From contig NZ_WBMR01000095.1 in NCBI RefSeq assembly GCF_008923365.1, positions 1 to 33,516 on the forward strand: DNA of 33,516 nucleotides. Reading direction: 5' to 3'. The translations under genes were made by a program, and so were the position numbers. The notes under the pieces are model-generated. The model had not been told where the DNA came from. It did no database searches and was given only the letters and a program-made list of their open reading frames with translations. The DNA is from Actinomadura montaniterrae (lineage in GTDB: Bacteria > Actinomycetota > Actinomycetes > Streptosporangiales > Streptosporangiaceae). This document shows positions 14,425 to 22,382 of the stretch, in pieces. The first letter of the stretch is position 1. Each line of letters begins with the position of its first letter.

Positions 14425-15356
14425 GACTCGTCGCGCGGAGGCTCGCCGGGGGAGCGGTGCTCCTGCTCGTCATCTCCCTGCTGTCGTACCTGCTGCTGTC
14501 GATCCCGGACAACGACGTCGGGCGGCAGCTGCTCGGGCAGGGCGCGGACCAGGCGGCGGTCGACGCGAAGAACGCCGCGCTCGGCCTCGACCGGCCCGCC
14601 CTCGTGCAGTACGCCGACTGGCTGTCGCACGCGGTCCGCGGCGACCTCGGCACGTCCTGGTTCACCAGCGAGGACGTCACGCAGACCATCGCCAACCGGC
14701 TCCCCGTCACCGTCAGCCTGATGCTGGGCGTCACGCTGGTGACCGCCGTGCTGTCGTTCCTGCTCGGCGTCTGGGCGGGCGTGCGGCGCGGCGCCGTCGA
14801 CCGGTTCGTGCAGGTGCTCGGTGTCGCCGGGTATGCGCTGCCGGGGTTCCTGGTGACGCTCGTCCTCGTGCTGGTGTTCGCGGTGAAGCTCGGCTGGTTC
14901 CCCGCGATCGGCTACACCCCGTTCGACGAGTCGCCGGGCGGCTGGCTGTCCACGATCACGCTGCCGGTGGCGTCGCTGTCGGTCGCGTCGATCGCGGGCG
15001 TCTCGCAGCAGGTGCGCGGCGCCGTCATCGACGTCCTCCGCCAGGACTACGTCCGGACGCTGCGCGCCCGCGGCCTGTCCATGCCGCGGATCGTGCTCAA
15101 GCACGTGCTGCGCAACGCGTCCGCGCCCGCGCTGGTGCTGCTCGGCCTGCAGTTCGTCGGGCTGCTCGGCGGCGCGGTGCTGGTCGAGCAGATCTTCGGG
15201 CTGCCCGGCATCGGCAGCATGACCGTCACCTACACCGCCCGCGGCGACATCCCGGTGATCATGGCGCTGGTCATGCTCACCGTCCTCGGCGTCGTGCTGA
15301 TCAACCTGGTCACCGACGTGCTGATCGGCTGGCTGAACCCGAAGGCGAGACTCTGA
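14418..15356 (+). CDS. ABC transporter permease, DppB type
   Basis: A 312-residue permease with six predicted helices, an N-terminal anchor helix, a large external loop (residues 35-100) and the cytoplasmic coupling-helix motif YVRTLRARGLSMPRIVLKHVLRNA. It ends with the family's IFGLPGIGSMTVTYTARGDIPVIMALVM region. It pairs with the fused permease-ATPase that follows to form the membrane channel. A strong ribosome site (AAGGAGGAGG) lies inside the 3' end of tetR. Its TGA overlaps an ATG (TGATG) that may or may not be used as the next start. Confidence 0.94.
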   Translation: MLRLVARRLAGGAVLLLVISLLSYLLLSIPDNDVGRQLLGQGADQAAVDAKNAALGLDRPALVQYADWLSHAVRGDLGTSWFTSEDVTQTIANRLPVTVSLMLGVTLVTAVLSFLLGVWAGVRRGAVDRFVQVLGVAGYALPGFLVTLVLVLVFAVKLGWFPAIGYTPFDESPGGWLSTITLPVASLSVASIAGVSQQVRGAVIDVLRQDYVRTLRARGLSMPRIVLKHVLRNASAPALVLLGLQFVGLLGGAVLVEQIFGLPGIGSMTVTYTARGDIPVIMALVMLTVLGVVLINLVTDVLIGWLNPKARL

Positions 15357-15359
15357 TGA

Positions 15360-15400
15360 GCGAAGCGAACCGGGGGGTGCGGGGGGTCGTCCCCCCACAG
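15360..15400 (+). repeat. G-tract hairpin element between permease genes
   Basis: A purine-rich GAGCGAAGCGAACC is followed by two G-tracts. A perfect 6-bp hairpin GGGGGG-TCGT-CCCCCC at 15381-15396 lies just before the AGGAG ribosome site. It resembles dispersed intergenic elements I remember from actinomycetes, usually placed just after stop codons, and may tune downstream translation. No second copy is seen in this window. Confidence 0.45.
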
Positions 15401-15409
15401 GAGACAGGT

Positions 15410-17149
15410 ATGAGAGAGGGCGTCCAGCGCCGGGGCGCGTTCGGCCGGCTGGTCCGCAACCCGCTCGGCGCCGCGTCGCTGCTGGTCCTGGCGCTGCTGG
15501 TGCTGGCCGTGGCGCTGGCGCCGCTGCTCGCTTCGCAGGGGCCGCAGGCCGCGTCGCTCGCGCACGCCTTCGACGGGCCGTCCGGCGGGCACCCGCTCGG
15601 AATGGACTCGGCGGGCCGCGACGTCCTGTCCCGCATCCTGTACGGCGGGCGCACCACGCTCGGCGGCGCGGTCGTCAGCGTCGCGATCGCGCTGGTCCTC
15701 GGCGTCCCGGCGGGCCTGTACGCGGGCTACCGCGCGGGCCGGTTCGACGCCGCCGCGAGCTGGACCGCCGACCTCGTGATGGCGCTGCCCGCGATGGTGG
15801 TGCTGCTCGCGTCCCGCGCCATCCTCGGGTCGAACGTGTGGGTCCTGATGGTCGTCCTCGGGTTCCTCGTGGCGCCGTCGTTCTTCCGGCTGGTGCGCGG
15901 CATCGTCGCCGACGTGCGCGGCGAGCCGTACGTGGACGCGGCGCGGGTGTCCGGGCTCTCCGACCTGCGGATCGTCGCGCGGCACGTGCTGATCGTGGTG
16001 CGCGGGCCCGTCATCATCCAGGTCGCGCTGGTCGCCGGGCTGGCGATCGGGCTGCAGGCGGGGCTGGAGTTCCTCGGCGTCGGCAGCGGCTCCACCGCGA
16101 CGTGGGGCGCCATGCTCAACGAGGCGTTCCAGAACATCCAGCGCTCCCCGGTGCTGCTGCTGTGGCCGGGGCTGGCGCTCGGCGTGACGACCGGCGCCCT
16201 CGTCCTGCTGGCCACCGCCCTGCGGGACGCCCTGGAGGACCGCGCCGGGACGCCGCCGCGCCGTCGTCGCGCTGACGCTCTGGTACCGGCCGACGTCTCC
16301 CGGGACGACCGCGCCGAGCTGCTGTCGATCCGCGGGCTCGCCGTCGCCTACGCGCGTCCCGACGGCACCGAGGCCGAGGTCGTACACGGCGTCGACCTGG
16401 ACGTCCGGCCGGGCGAGATCGTCGGGCTCGTCGGCGAGTCCGGGTCCGGGAAGACGCAGACGGCGTTCTCGGTGCTCGGGATCCTGCCGGACGGCGGGCA
16501 CGTCACCCGCGGCAGCGTCATCGTCGCAGGTCAGGAGGTCGCCGGGCTGCCCGAGCGGCGGCACCGCAGGCTGCGCGGGACGACCGTCGCGTACGTCCCG
16601 CAGGAGCCGATGAGCAACCTCGACCCGGCGTTCACCATCGGCAGCCAGCTCGTCGAGCCGATGCGGCACGTCATGGGCCTGTCCCGCAAGGACGCCGCCG
16701 CGCGCGCCCTCGACCTGCTGCGCATGGTCGAGATCCCCGAGCCCGAGCAGGTGCTGCGCCGCTTCCCGCACCAGATCTCCGGCGGCATGGCGCAGCGCGT
16801 CCTCATCGCCGGGGCGATGTCCTGCGACCCGGCGCTGCTCATCGCCGACGAGCCGACGACCGCGCTGGACGTCCGCGTCCAGGCCGACGTCCTCGACCTG
16901 CTGCGCCGCCTCCAGGCCGAGCGCGGCCTCGGCGTCCTGCTCGTCACGCACAACCTCGGCGTCGTCGCCGACCTGTGCGACCGCGTCGCGGTCATGAACG
17001 GCGGGCGCATCGTCGAGACCGGCCCCACCGACCGGGTCCTCCGCGACCCGCAGGACCCCTATACCCGCAGGCTGCTGGACGCCGTCCTGGACGACGCGCC
17101 CCCGCGCGCGCCCTGGCGGCCCGTCGAGGCGAGGAGCGAGACCGCGTGA
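15410..17149 (+). CDS. Fused ABC permease (DppC type) and ATPase (DppD type)
   Basis: A single 579-residue chain. Residues about 10-280 are a DppC-like permease (VRNPLGAASLLVLALL, HPLGMDSAGRDVLSRILYGGRTTL, YVDAARVSGLSDLRIVARHVL). Residues about 300-579 are an ATPase with Walker A GESGSGKT at 342-349, signature SGGMAQR, Walker B LLIADEPTTALD, and the oligopeptide-family C-terminal motif PQDPYTRRLLDAV. Fusion of these two normally separate subunits is known in actinomycetes. ATG 15410 is preferred because AGGAGA is 5-6 bases upstream and homology begins there; ATG 15356 would add 18 residues encoded by the hairpin element. Confidence 0.93.
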   Translation: MREGVQRRGAFGRLVRNPLGAASLLVLALLVLAVALAPLLASQGPQAASLAHAFDGPSGGHPLGMDSAGRDVLSRILYGGRTTLGGAVVSVAIALVLGVPAGLYAGYRAGRFDAAASWTADLVMALPAMVVLLASRAILGSNVWVLMVVLGFLVAPSFFRLVRGIVADVRGEPYVDAARVSGLSDLRIVARHVLIVVRGPVIIQVALVAGLAIGLQAGLEFLGVGSGSTATWGAMLNEAFQNIQRSPVLLLWPGLALGVTTGALVLLATALRDALEDRAGTPPRRRRADALVPADVSRDDRAELLSIRGLAVAYARPDGTEAEVVHGVDLDVRPGEIVGLVGESGSGKTQTAFSVLGILPDGGHVTRGSVIVAGQEVAGLPERRHRRLRGTTVAYVPQEPMSNLDPAFTIGSQLVEPMRHVMGLSRKDAAARALDLLRMVEIPEPEQVLRRFPHQISGGMAQRVLIAGAMSCDPALLIADEPTTALDVRVQADVLDLLRRLQAERGLGVLLVTHNLGVVADLCDRVAVMNGGRIVETGPTDRVLRDPQDPYTRRLLDAVLDDAPPRAPWRPVEARSETA

Positions 17150-17991
17150 GCACCACCGCGTCACCTACCGGCCCGCTGCTGTCGCTGCGCGACGTCCACG
17201 TGTCCTTCCCCGGGAGGCGGCGGCGCGCGCGCACGGAGGTGCTCAAGGGCATCGACCTGGACGTCCGGCCCGCCGAGACGCTCGGCCTCGTCGGCGAGTC
17301 CGGGTCCGGGAAGACGACGATCGGCCGGGCGATCCTCGGGCTCGTCCCGGTCGCGTCCGGCACGATCACGTTCGACGGCGAGCGGATCGACACCGCGACC
17401 GCCGCCCGCCGGCGCGCCCTCAGCCGCGACCTCCAGGTGATCTTCCAGGACCCGTACACGTCGCTGAACCCGTCGCTGACCGTCGGCGACACCCTCGCCG
17501 AGCCGCTCGTCGCGCAGGGCGGCGACGCCCGCGCCACCCGCGCCCGCATCGCCGCGCTGCTCGACCGCGTCCACCTGCCCGCCGACGCCGCGCACCGGCT
17601 CCCGCGCGAGTTCTCCGGCGGGCAGCGCCAGCGGGTCGCCATCGCCCGCGCCCTCGCGCTGCGGCCCCGGCTGGTCGTCTGCGACGAGCCGGTGTCCGCG
17701 CTGGACCTCACGACCCAGCGCACCATCCTCGACCTGCTGCTGGAGATCCAGGAGGAGACCGCCGTCGCGTACCTGTTCGTCTCGCACGACCTGTCCGTCG
17801 TGCGCTGCATGAGCCACCGCGTCGCCGTGATCCACCGCGGCCGGATCGTCGAGACGGGCGAGTCCGCGCAGGTCACCGAGCATCCCGAGCATCCGTACAC
17901 CCGCACGCTGCTGCTCTCGGCGCCGGTCGCCGACGTGGCGGAGCAGCGCCGCCGGCGGGCGGCGCGGGCCGCCGCGGCCGGGGATTTTTAG
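17146..17991 (+). CDS. ABC transporter ATPase, DppF type
   Basis: A 281-residue second ATPase of the importer: Walker A GESGSGKT at residues 50-57, Q-loop VIFQDPYTSLNPSLTVGDTL, signature FSGGQRQRV, Walker B LVVCDEPVSALD, H-loop VSHDLSVVRCM, and the C-terminal HPYTRTLLLSAP. The GTG start overlaps the previous TGA (GTGA), with GAGGAG upstream. The TAG stop at 17989-17991 forms the first three bases of a KstR-like box, so the operon end and the next promoter are physically overlapped and no terminator separates them. Confidence 0.95.
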   Translation: MSTTASPTGPLLSLRDVHVSFPGRRRRARTEVLKGIDLDVRPAETLGLVGESGSGKTTIGRAILGLVPVASGTITFDGERIDTATAARRRALSRDLQVIFQDPYTSLNPSLTVGDTLAEPLVAQGGDARATRARIAALLDRVHLPADAAHRLPREFSGGQRQRVAIARALALRPRLVVCDEPVSALDLTTQRTILDLLLEIQEETAVAYLFVSHDLSVVRCMSHRVAVIHRGRIVETGESAQVTEHPEHPYTRTLLLSAPVADVAEQRRRRAARAAAAGDF

Positions 17992-18029
17992 AACGTGTTC
18001 TTGTCTTGTGCGGACGGACCGGTCAGGCT
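17989..18029 (+). promoter_or_regulatory. KstR-like box and promoter of the SnoaL-like gene
   Basis: TAGAACGTGTTCTT at 17989-18002 matches the KstR consensus TNNAACNNGTTNNA at every fixed position except the last. TTGTCT (18001-18006), 17 bases, then CAGGCT (18024-18029) is a weak promoter whose -10 lies 7 bases before the ATG, suggesting a leaderless transcript. The box abuts the -35. Confidence 0.55.
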
Positions 18030-18036
18030 GTCTCGC

Positions 18037-18510
18037 ATGGACCTGGAAGCCCTGGAAGAGATCCGCCGGCTCAAGCACCGCTACCTGCGCTGCGTCGACC
18101 TGAAGCAGTGGGACGAGTTCGCCGGGCTGTTCCTCCCCGGCGCCGTCGCCGAGTACGACACCCCCGTCCTCAAGAAGACCCTCCGCCTGGAGGGACGGGA
18201 CGCGATCGTCGACTACATGCGCGGCAACCTGGGCGACGACAAGATCAGCGCGCACACCGCGGGCGCCCCGGAGATCGACATCGACGGGGACCGGGCGACC
18301 GGCGTCTGGTCCCTCGACGACACGATCATCATCCCGGAGCACCGGCTGCTCATCCGGGGCGCCGCGTTCTACCGCGACGTCTACCGGCGCGGCGAGGACG
18401 GCCGCTGGCTGGTGGAGAGGACCGGGCACACGCGGACGTACGAGTACATGGTGTCGCTCGACGACGTCCCGAGCCTGAAGTTCACCACCCCGGTGCCCGG
18501 CTCCCGGTGA
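18037..18510 (+). CDS. SnoaL-like / NTF2-fold protein
   Basis: A 157-residue cone-fold protein: EEIRRLKHRYLRCVDLKQWDEFAGLFLPGAVAEYDT, then a central FYRDVYRRGEDGRWLVERTGHTRTYEY strand pair. The fold covers ketosteroid isomerase-like isomerases, dehydratases and hydrolases; the family cannot fix the reaction. A KstR-like box directly upstream, and the steroid-type operon downstream, make a role in steroid or isoprenoid-lipid breakdown the best guess. ATG 18037 is used; a GTG at 17995 would start inside the operator. No ribosome site is seen, consistent with leaderless translation. Confidence 0.88.
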   Translation: MDLEALEEIRRLKHRYLRCVDLKQWDEFAGLFLPGAVAEYDTPVLKKTLRLEGRDAIVDYMRGNLGDDKISAHTAGAPEIDIDGDRATGVWSLDDTIIIPEHRLLIRGAAFYRDVYRRGEDGRWLVERTGHTRTYEYMVSLDDVPSLKFTTPVPGSR

Positions 18511-18524
18511 TCGGGACCCGTGCG

Positions 18525-18554
18525 TTGACCCGCACATAGAACGCGTTCTACCGT
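18525..18554 (+). promoter_or_regulatory. Promoter with perfect KstR-like box before the DUF1214 operon
   Basis: TAGAACGCGTTCTA (18537-18550) is a perfect 14-bp palindrome fitting TNNAACNNGTTNNA exactly. It lies between TTGACC (18525-18530) and TACCGT (18549-18554), spacer 18, so a bound repressor would occlude the promoter. Confidence 0.75.
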
Positions 18555-18618
18555 CCGGTCCCGATGCGCGCGAGCAGCCCCCGCGCACGCGCCGATCCCG
18601 CGTCCCCAGGAGAGCCCG

Positions 18619-19827
18619 GTGGCCACCGACGCAACAGACCGTTCCGACGCCGCGACGCGCCCGTTCGCCGACGCCGTCGTCGAGGCCGAGCAGATCATCC
18701 GCAACGCGCCGTTCGTCCGGACGGACCAGGACCTCGCCGAGGGCCTGGACTACCTCGCCGGCAGCATCAAGGCGTCGCTGCACATGGTCGGCGCCTACCA
18801 GCACGACCACCCGTACTTCGCCTCGTCCACCGGCCCGTACACCAAGCTGGGCCTGGACAACCCCGACACGCTGTACTTCCACGCCTACCTCCGGGACGAC
18901 GCCGAGTACGTCGTCACCGGCCGCCGCGGCAGCACCGCCGACCTCAGCTTCCAGATCATGAACGGCGACTACTCGCCGACGCAGTCGCCGGACAGCCTCA
19001 CCGCGTTCGACGACCGGAAGCTGGACATCGCCGCGGACGGGAGCTTCCGGCTGCGGTTCGGCCCCCCGAAGGACGGCGAGGGCGACGACTACGTCGCGCT
19101 CGCGCCCGGCTCGGCGATGCTGATCGTCCGCGAGGTGTTCTCCGACTGGGAGAACGACCGGCCGGGCGAGATCCGCATCCACCGCGCCGACACCCTCGGG
19201 ACGTCTCCGGAGCCGATCACGTCCGCCCAGATGGCGCGGCGGTACGCGGTGGCGGGGAAGATGCTGGTGTCCCGGATCAAGACCTTCCTGGCGTTCCCGG
19301 AGTGGCACTACCTGAAGCTGCCGGTCAACACGCTGACCGAGCCGCGCTCGACGCCGGGCGGGCTGTCGACGCAGTTCTCGTCCGTCGGGCACTACGACCT
19401 CGCCGACGACGAGGTCATGGTCATCACCGCGCCCGCCGCCGACCCGGCGGTGGCGCCGTACATGGGCTTCCAGCTCGGCAGCCTCTGGTACATCTCGCTC
19501 GACTACATCAACCACCAGACGAGCCTCACCCGCGACCAGGCCCGCGTGGACCCGGACGGCAAGATCCGCTACGTCGTCAGCGAGCGCGACCCCGGTCTCG
19601 CCAACTGGATCGAGCGGACCGGCCACAGCCGCGGCTACCTGCAGTTCCGCTGGCAGCGGCTCACCCGCGACCTCACCCCCGCCGACGGCCCGACCGCCGA
19701 GATCGTCAAGTTCGACGAGCTGCCGCAAGCGCTGCCGCACTACGAGGACCAGCGCGTCACCCCGGCGGAATGGAAGGAACGGATCGCGGCCCGCCAGGTC
19801 GCCGTGGCGCGGAGGATGCTCGGCTGA
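18619..19827 (+). CDS. DUF1214-domain protein (Rv3531c-like)
   Basis: A 402-residue soluble protein with no signal peptide. The C-terminal half carries the DUF1214 pattern (LGSLWYISLDYINHQTSL, then DGKIRYVVSERDPGLANWIERTGHSRGYLQFRW). The molecular function is unknown. It starts at GTG 18619 with AGGAGAG 4 bases upstream. It is the first gene of an operon whose order DUF1214-SDR-sulfotransferase matches, from memory, Rv3531c-Rv3530c-Rv3529c in the mycobacterial cholesterol-catabolism region. Together with the KstR-like box this suggests a conserved but uncharacterised step in steroid or lipid breakdown. The stop overlaps the next ATG (TGATG). Confidence 0.88.
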   Translation: MATDATDRSDAATRPFADAVVEAEQIIRNAPFVRTDQDLAEGLDYLAGSIKASLHMVGAYQHDHPYFASSTGPYTKLGLDNPDTLYFHAYLRDDAEYVVTGRRGSTADLSFQIMNGDYSPTQSPDSLTAFDDRKLDIAADGSFRLRFGPPKDGEGDDYVALAPGSAMLIVREVFSDWENDRPGEIRIHRADTLGTSPEPITSAQMARRYAVAGKMLVSRIKTFLAFPEWHYLKLPVNTLTEPRSTPGGLSTQFSSVGHYDLADDEVMVITAPAADPAVAPYMGFQLGSLWYISLDYINHQTSLTRDQARVDPDGKIRYVVSERDPGLANWIERTGHSRGYLQFRWQRLTRDLTPADGPTAEIVKFDELPQALPHYEDQRVTPAEWKERIAARQVAVARRMLG

Positions 19828-20612
19828 TGGCCTCCGAACTGCTCAAGGACAAGGTCGTCGTCGTGTCCGGCGTCGGCCCGGGCCTCGGCCGCGGCCTCGC
19901 GCTCCAGTGCGCCAAGGCCGGCGCCGACATCGTGCTCGCCGCGCGCAACGAGACCCGGCTCGCGGAGGTCGCGAAGGAGGTCGAGGACCTCGGCCGCCGC
20001 GCCGTCACCGTCCCGGCCGACATCAACGACGCCGCCGCCTGCGAACGGCTCGCCGAGACGGCCCTCGCGTCGTTCGGACGCGTCGACGGCCTGATCAACA
20101 ACGCGTTCGCGACGCCGCCGCTGCGCGACCTGATGAAGGTCGACATCGACGCCGTCCGGGCCGGGTTCGAGACGAACGTGCTCGCCGCGCTCCGCCTGAC
20201 CAGGCTGCTCGTCCCGGCGCTGGAGGAGCGCGGCGGCTCCGTCGTGATGATCAACTCGGCGGTGCTGCGGCACTCGCGGCGCACCTTCGGCGCGTACAAG
20301 ATGGCGAAGGCCGCGCTCCTCGCGATGACGCAGAACCTGTCCACCGAGCTCGGGCCGCGCGGCATCCGCGTCAACACGATCGCGCCCGGCTACATCTGGG
20401 CCGACAACCTCCAGTGGTACTTCAACCACCTCGCCGAGAAGCGCGGCGTCCCGATGCAGCAGGTGTACGACGAGAACGCCGCGACCACCGACCTGCGCAA
20501 ACTCCCGGAACCCGACGAGGTCGCCGACGCCGTGGTGTTCATGCTGTCGCCGCTCGCGCGCGCGGTCACCGGGCAATGCCTGGACGTCAACTCCGGCGAG
20601 TGGCACCACTAG
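19827..20612 (+). CDS. SDR oxidoreductase of the KstR-box operon (Rv3530c-like)
   Basis: A 261-residue classical SDR: cofactor motif SGVGPGLGRG near residues 14-23, ADIND, NNAF in the NNAG position, INSAVLRH with the catalytic Ser, YKMAK as the YxxxK pair, and a C-terminal GQCLDVNSGEWHH. It probably oxidises or reduces a hydroxyl/keto group on a hydrophobic substrate. Its ATG overlaps the DUF1214 stop by one base, so the proteins are made together. The sulfotransferase follows after 30 bases with its own weak ribosome site. Confidence 0.93.
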   Translation: MASELLKDKVVVVSGVGPGLGRGLALQCAKAGADIVLAARNETRLAEVAKEVEDLGRRAVTVPADINDAAACERLAETALASFGRVDGLINNAFATPPLRDLMKVDIDAVRAGFETNVLAALRLTRLLVPALEERGGSVVMINSAVLRHSRRTFGAYKMAKAALLAMTQNLSTELGPRGIRVNTIAPGYIWADNLQWYFNHLAEKRGVPMQQVYDENAATTDLRKLPEPDEVADAVVFMLSPLARAVTGQCLDVNSGEWHH

Positions 20613-20642
20613 AAGGGGCGCCATGTTGAGGAAGGCACCGCG

Positions 20643-21800
20643 ATGAGCGCAGGCCGCGACAGCGTGGGGACCGTCGAGGACCTCCACGCGTCCGCGAGCA
20701 AGGTCACCGGCATGACGGAGTTCGGTGACGACGACTACCTCGGCGGGCTCGAAGTCCTGCTGGAATCGCTGGCGAAGGACGCCGGGCTCACCCCCGCCGG
20801 GAACAAGGCGCAGCGCGCGATGCTGCGCGGCGCCCTCGCCGCCCGGCAGTTCTCCGAGGCCGCCTGGAAGAAGCACCCCGGGTACGCGGACGTGCCGATC
20901 GAGCGGCCGATCTTCGTCACCGGGCTGCCCCGCACCGGCACGACGGCGCTGCACCGGCTCCTCACCGCCGACCCCGCGCACCAGGGCCTCGACCTGTGGC
21001 TCGCGGAGATCCCGCAGCCGCGCCCGCCCCGCGAGACCTGGGCGGACGACCCGCTCTTCCAGGCGATCGACGCCGCGTACCGCAAGCACCACGTCGAGAA
21101 CCCGGAGTTCATGGGCGTCCACTACATCTCGGCGGACTCCGTCGAGGAGTGCTGGCAGCTGCTCCGGCAGAACATGCTGTCGATCTCGTTCGAGTGCCTC
21201 GCGCACCTGCCGACGTACTCGTCGTGGCTCGCGGAACAGGACTGGACGCCCGCGTACGCCCGGCACCGCCGCAACCTGCAGCTCATCGGCATGAACGACG
21301 CCGATCGCCGCTGGGTGCTGAAGAACCCGAGCCACCTGTTCGCGCTCGACGCGCTGCTGGAGGCCTACCCGGACGCGCTGATCGTCCAGACGCACCGGAC
21401 GCCGCGCACCGCGATGGCGTCCATGTGCAGCCTCGCCGCGCACGCCACCGCCGGCTGGTCGGACGTCTTCACCGGCGCGACGATCGGCCGCGACCAGCTC
21501 GACCTGTGGAGCCGCGGCCTGGACGCGTTCCGCGCGGAACGGGCCCGGCACGACCAGGCGCAGTTCGCGGACGTGTACTACGACGACTTCGTCCGCGACC
21601 CGATCGGCACCGTCGAGGCCGTCTACGCGCACTTCGGGCTGCCGTTCACCGCCGAGGCCCGGACGGCGATGACGGACCTGCACGCCGAGAGCCGCGCCGG
21701 TTCCGCGAAGCCGGCGCACCGCTACTCGCTGGAGGACTTCGGCCTGACCGCGGACGAGGTGGACGAGCGGTTCGCCGACTACGCGAGCGGCCTGCGGTAG
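20643..21800 (+). CDS. Sulfotransferase-family protein (Rv3529c-like)
   Basis: A 385-residue P-loop sulfotransferase. The 5'-phosphosulfate loop TGLPRTGTT lies at residues 93-101. The 3'-phosphate region is WVLKNPSHLFALDALLEAYPDA followed by VQTHRTPRTA. PAPS is the expected donor, and the acceptor may be a sterol or other lipid alcohol. The RPIFVTGLPRTGTTAL form belongs to the bacterial group whose members are often annotated only as sulfotransferase family, so true activity needs proof. It is the last gene of the KstR-box operon and is followed by a clear hairpin. Confidence 0.9.
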   Translation: MSAGRDSVGTVEDLHASASKVTGMTEFGDDDYLGGLEVLLESLAKDAGLTPAGNKAQRAMLRGALAARQFSEAAWKKHPGYADVPIERPIFVTGLPRTGTTALHRLLTADPAHQGLDLWLAEIPQPRPPRETWADDPLFQAIDAAYRKHHVENPEFMGVHYISADSVEECWQLLRQNMLSISFECLAHLPTYSSWLAEQDWTPAYARHRRNLQLIGMNDADRRWVLKNPSHLFALDALLEAYPDALIVQTHRTPRTAMASMCSLAAHATAGWSDVFTGATIGRDQLDLWSRGLDAFRAERARHDQAQFADVYYDDFVRDPIGTVEAVYAHFGLPFTAEARTAMTDLHAESRAGSAKPAHRYSLEDFGLTADEVDERFADYASGLR

Positions 21801-21812
21801 ACCCCCGCGGGC

Positions 21813-21842
21813 GAGGGCGGGGCCGGTCGCGGTCCCGCCCTC
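21813..21842 (+). terminator. Terminator after the sulfotransferase gene
   Basis: GAGGGCGGGGCC (21813-21824) pairs with GGTCCCGCCCTC (21831-21842), 12 bp with one G-T pair and a 6-base loop, 12 bases after the stop. Confidence 0.8.
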
Positions 21843-21870
21843 GTCGCGTTCCCGGGAACCTTCCCTCAAT

Positions 21871-21886
21871 TACTACAGTTGTAGAA
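21871..21886. promoter_or_regulatory. BlaI/MecI-type operator before the TerB gene
   Basis: TACTACAGTTGTAGAA contains CTACA-GT-TGTAG, the inverted repeat characteristic of BlaI-family operators. TACAGT (21874-21879) is a good -10, so the operator would lie across the promoter. A BlaI-family gene is encoded 1.4 kb downstream. Confidence 0.7.
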
Positions 21887-21926
21887 GCAGGTGCGGACCG
21901 TCCGCACGGCGACGGGAAGGGAAGCG

Positions 21927-22382
21927 ATGGCTCTCTGGAACAGGCTCCGCGAGTCGACCCAGACGATGCAGACGCAGCTGCTCACCAAGAAGAACGAACT
22001 GACCAGCGGAGCGTTCCGCGACGCGAGCATGGCGATGTGCGCGCTGGTCGCGGCCGCCGACGGCACCGTGGACCCGGCCGAGCGGCAGCGCACCGCGTCG
22101 CTGATCATGGGCAACGAGGTGCTGCAGAACTTCCCCGCCGACGACCTGCAGCGCCGCTTCAACGACTACGTCGCGAAGCTCACCGCCGACTTCGACTTCG
22201 GCAAGGTGTCGGTCCTGCAGGACATCGGCAAGGTGAAGAAGAAGCCCGCCGAGGCCCGCGCCGTCATCCAGATCGGCATCGTCATCGGCGGCGCCGACGG
22301 CGACTTCGACGACGCCGAGAAGGCCGTCGTCCGCGAGGCGTGCTTCGCCGTCGGGCTCCCGCCCGCCGAGTTCGAGCTGTAG
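21927..22382 (+). CDS. TerB-family (tellurite-resistance/DjlA-like) protein
   Basis: A 151-residue helical TerB-domain protein with the two acidic metal-binding repeats AADGTVDPAE and GGADGDFDDAE. TerB-fold proteins are linked to envelope stress and metal sensing; tellurite resistance is only one context, and no other ter genes are here. ATG 21927 has GGAAGGGAAG upstream and homology begins at MALWNRLRE; the ATG at 21891 is too far upstream. It is preceded by a BlaI-type operator and converges on the M56 gene with abutting stop codons (22382/22383), so the three genes look like one module. Confidence 0.92.
   Translation: MALWNRLRESTQTMQTQLLTKKNELTSGAFRDASMAMCALVAAADGTVDPAERQRTASLIMGNEVLQNFPADDLQRRFNDYVAKLTADFDFGKVSVLQDIGKVKKKPAEARAVIQIGIVIGGADGDFDDAEKAVVREACFAVGLPPAEFEL

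Noticed and set aside
17995..18510. GTG 17995 as start of the SnoaL-like gene
   Set aside because: It lies inside the KstR-like operator, and the added residues do not resemble the family; ATG 18037 fits both promoter and homology.
21891..21926. GTG/ATG-like upstream start for TerB at 21891
   Set aside because: It adds a basic dozen residues without family support and has no ribosome site, whereas GGAAGGGAAG precedes ATG 21927.
21927..22382. Tellurite-resistance island
   Set aside because: Only a lone TerB-fold gene is present; no TerC, TerD or TerE-like genes accompany it.
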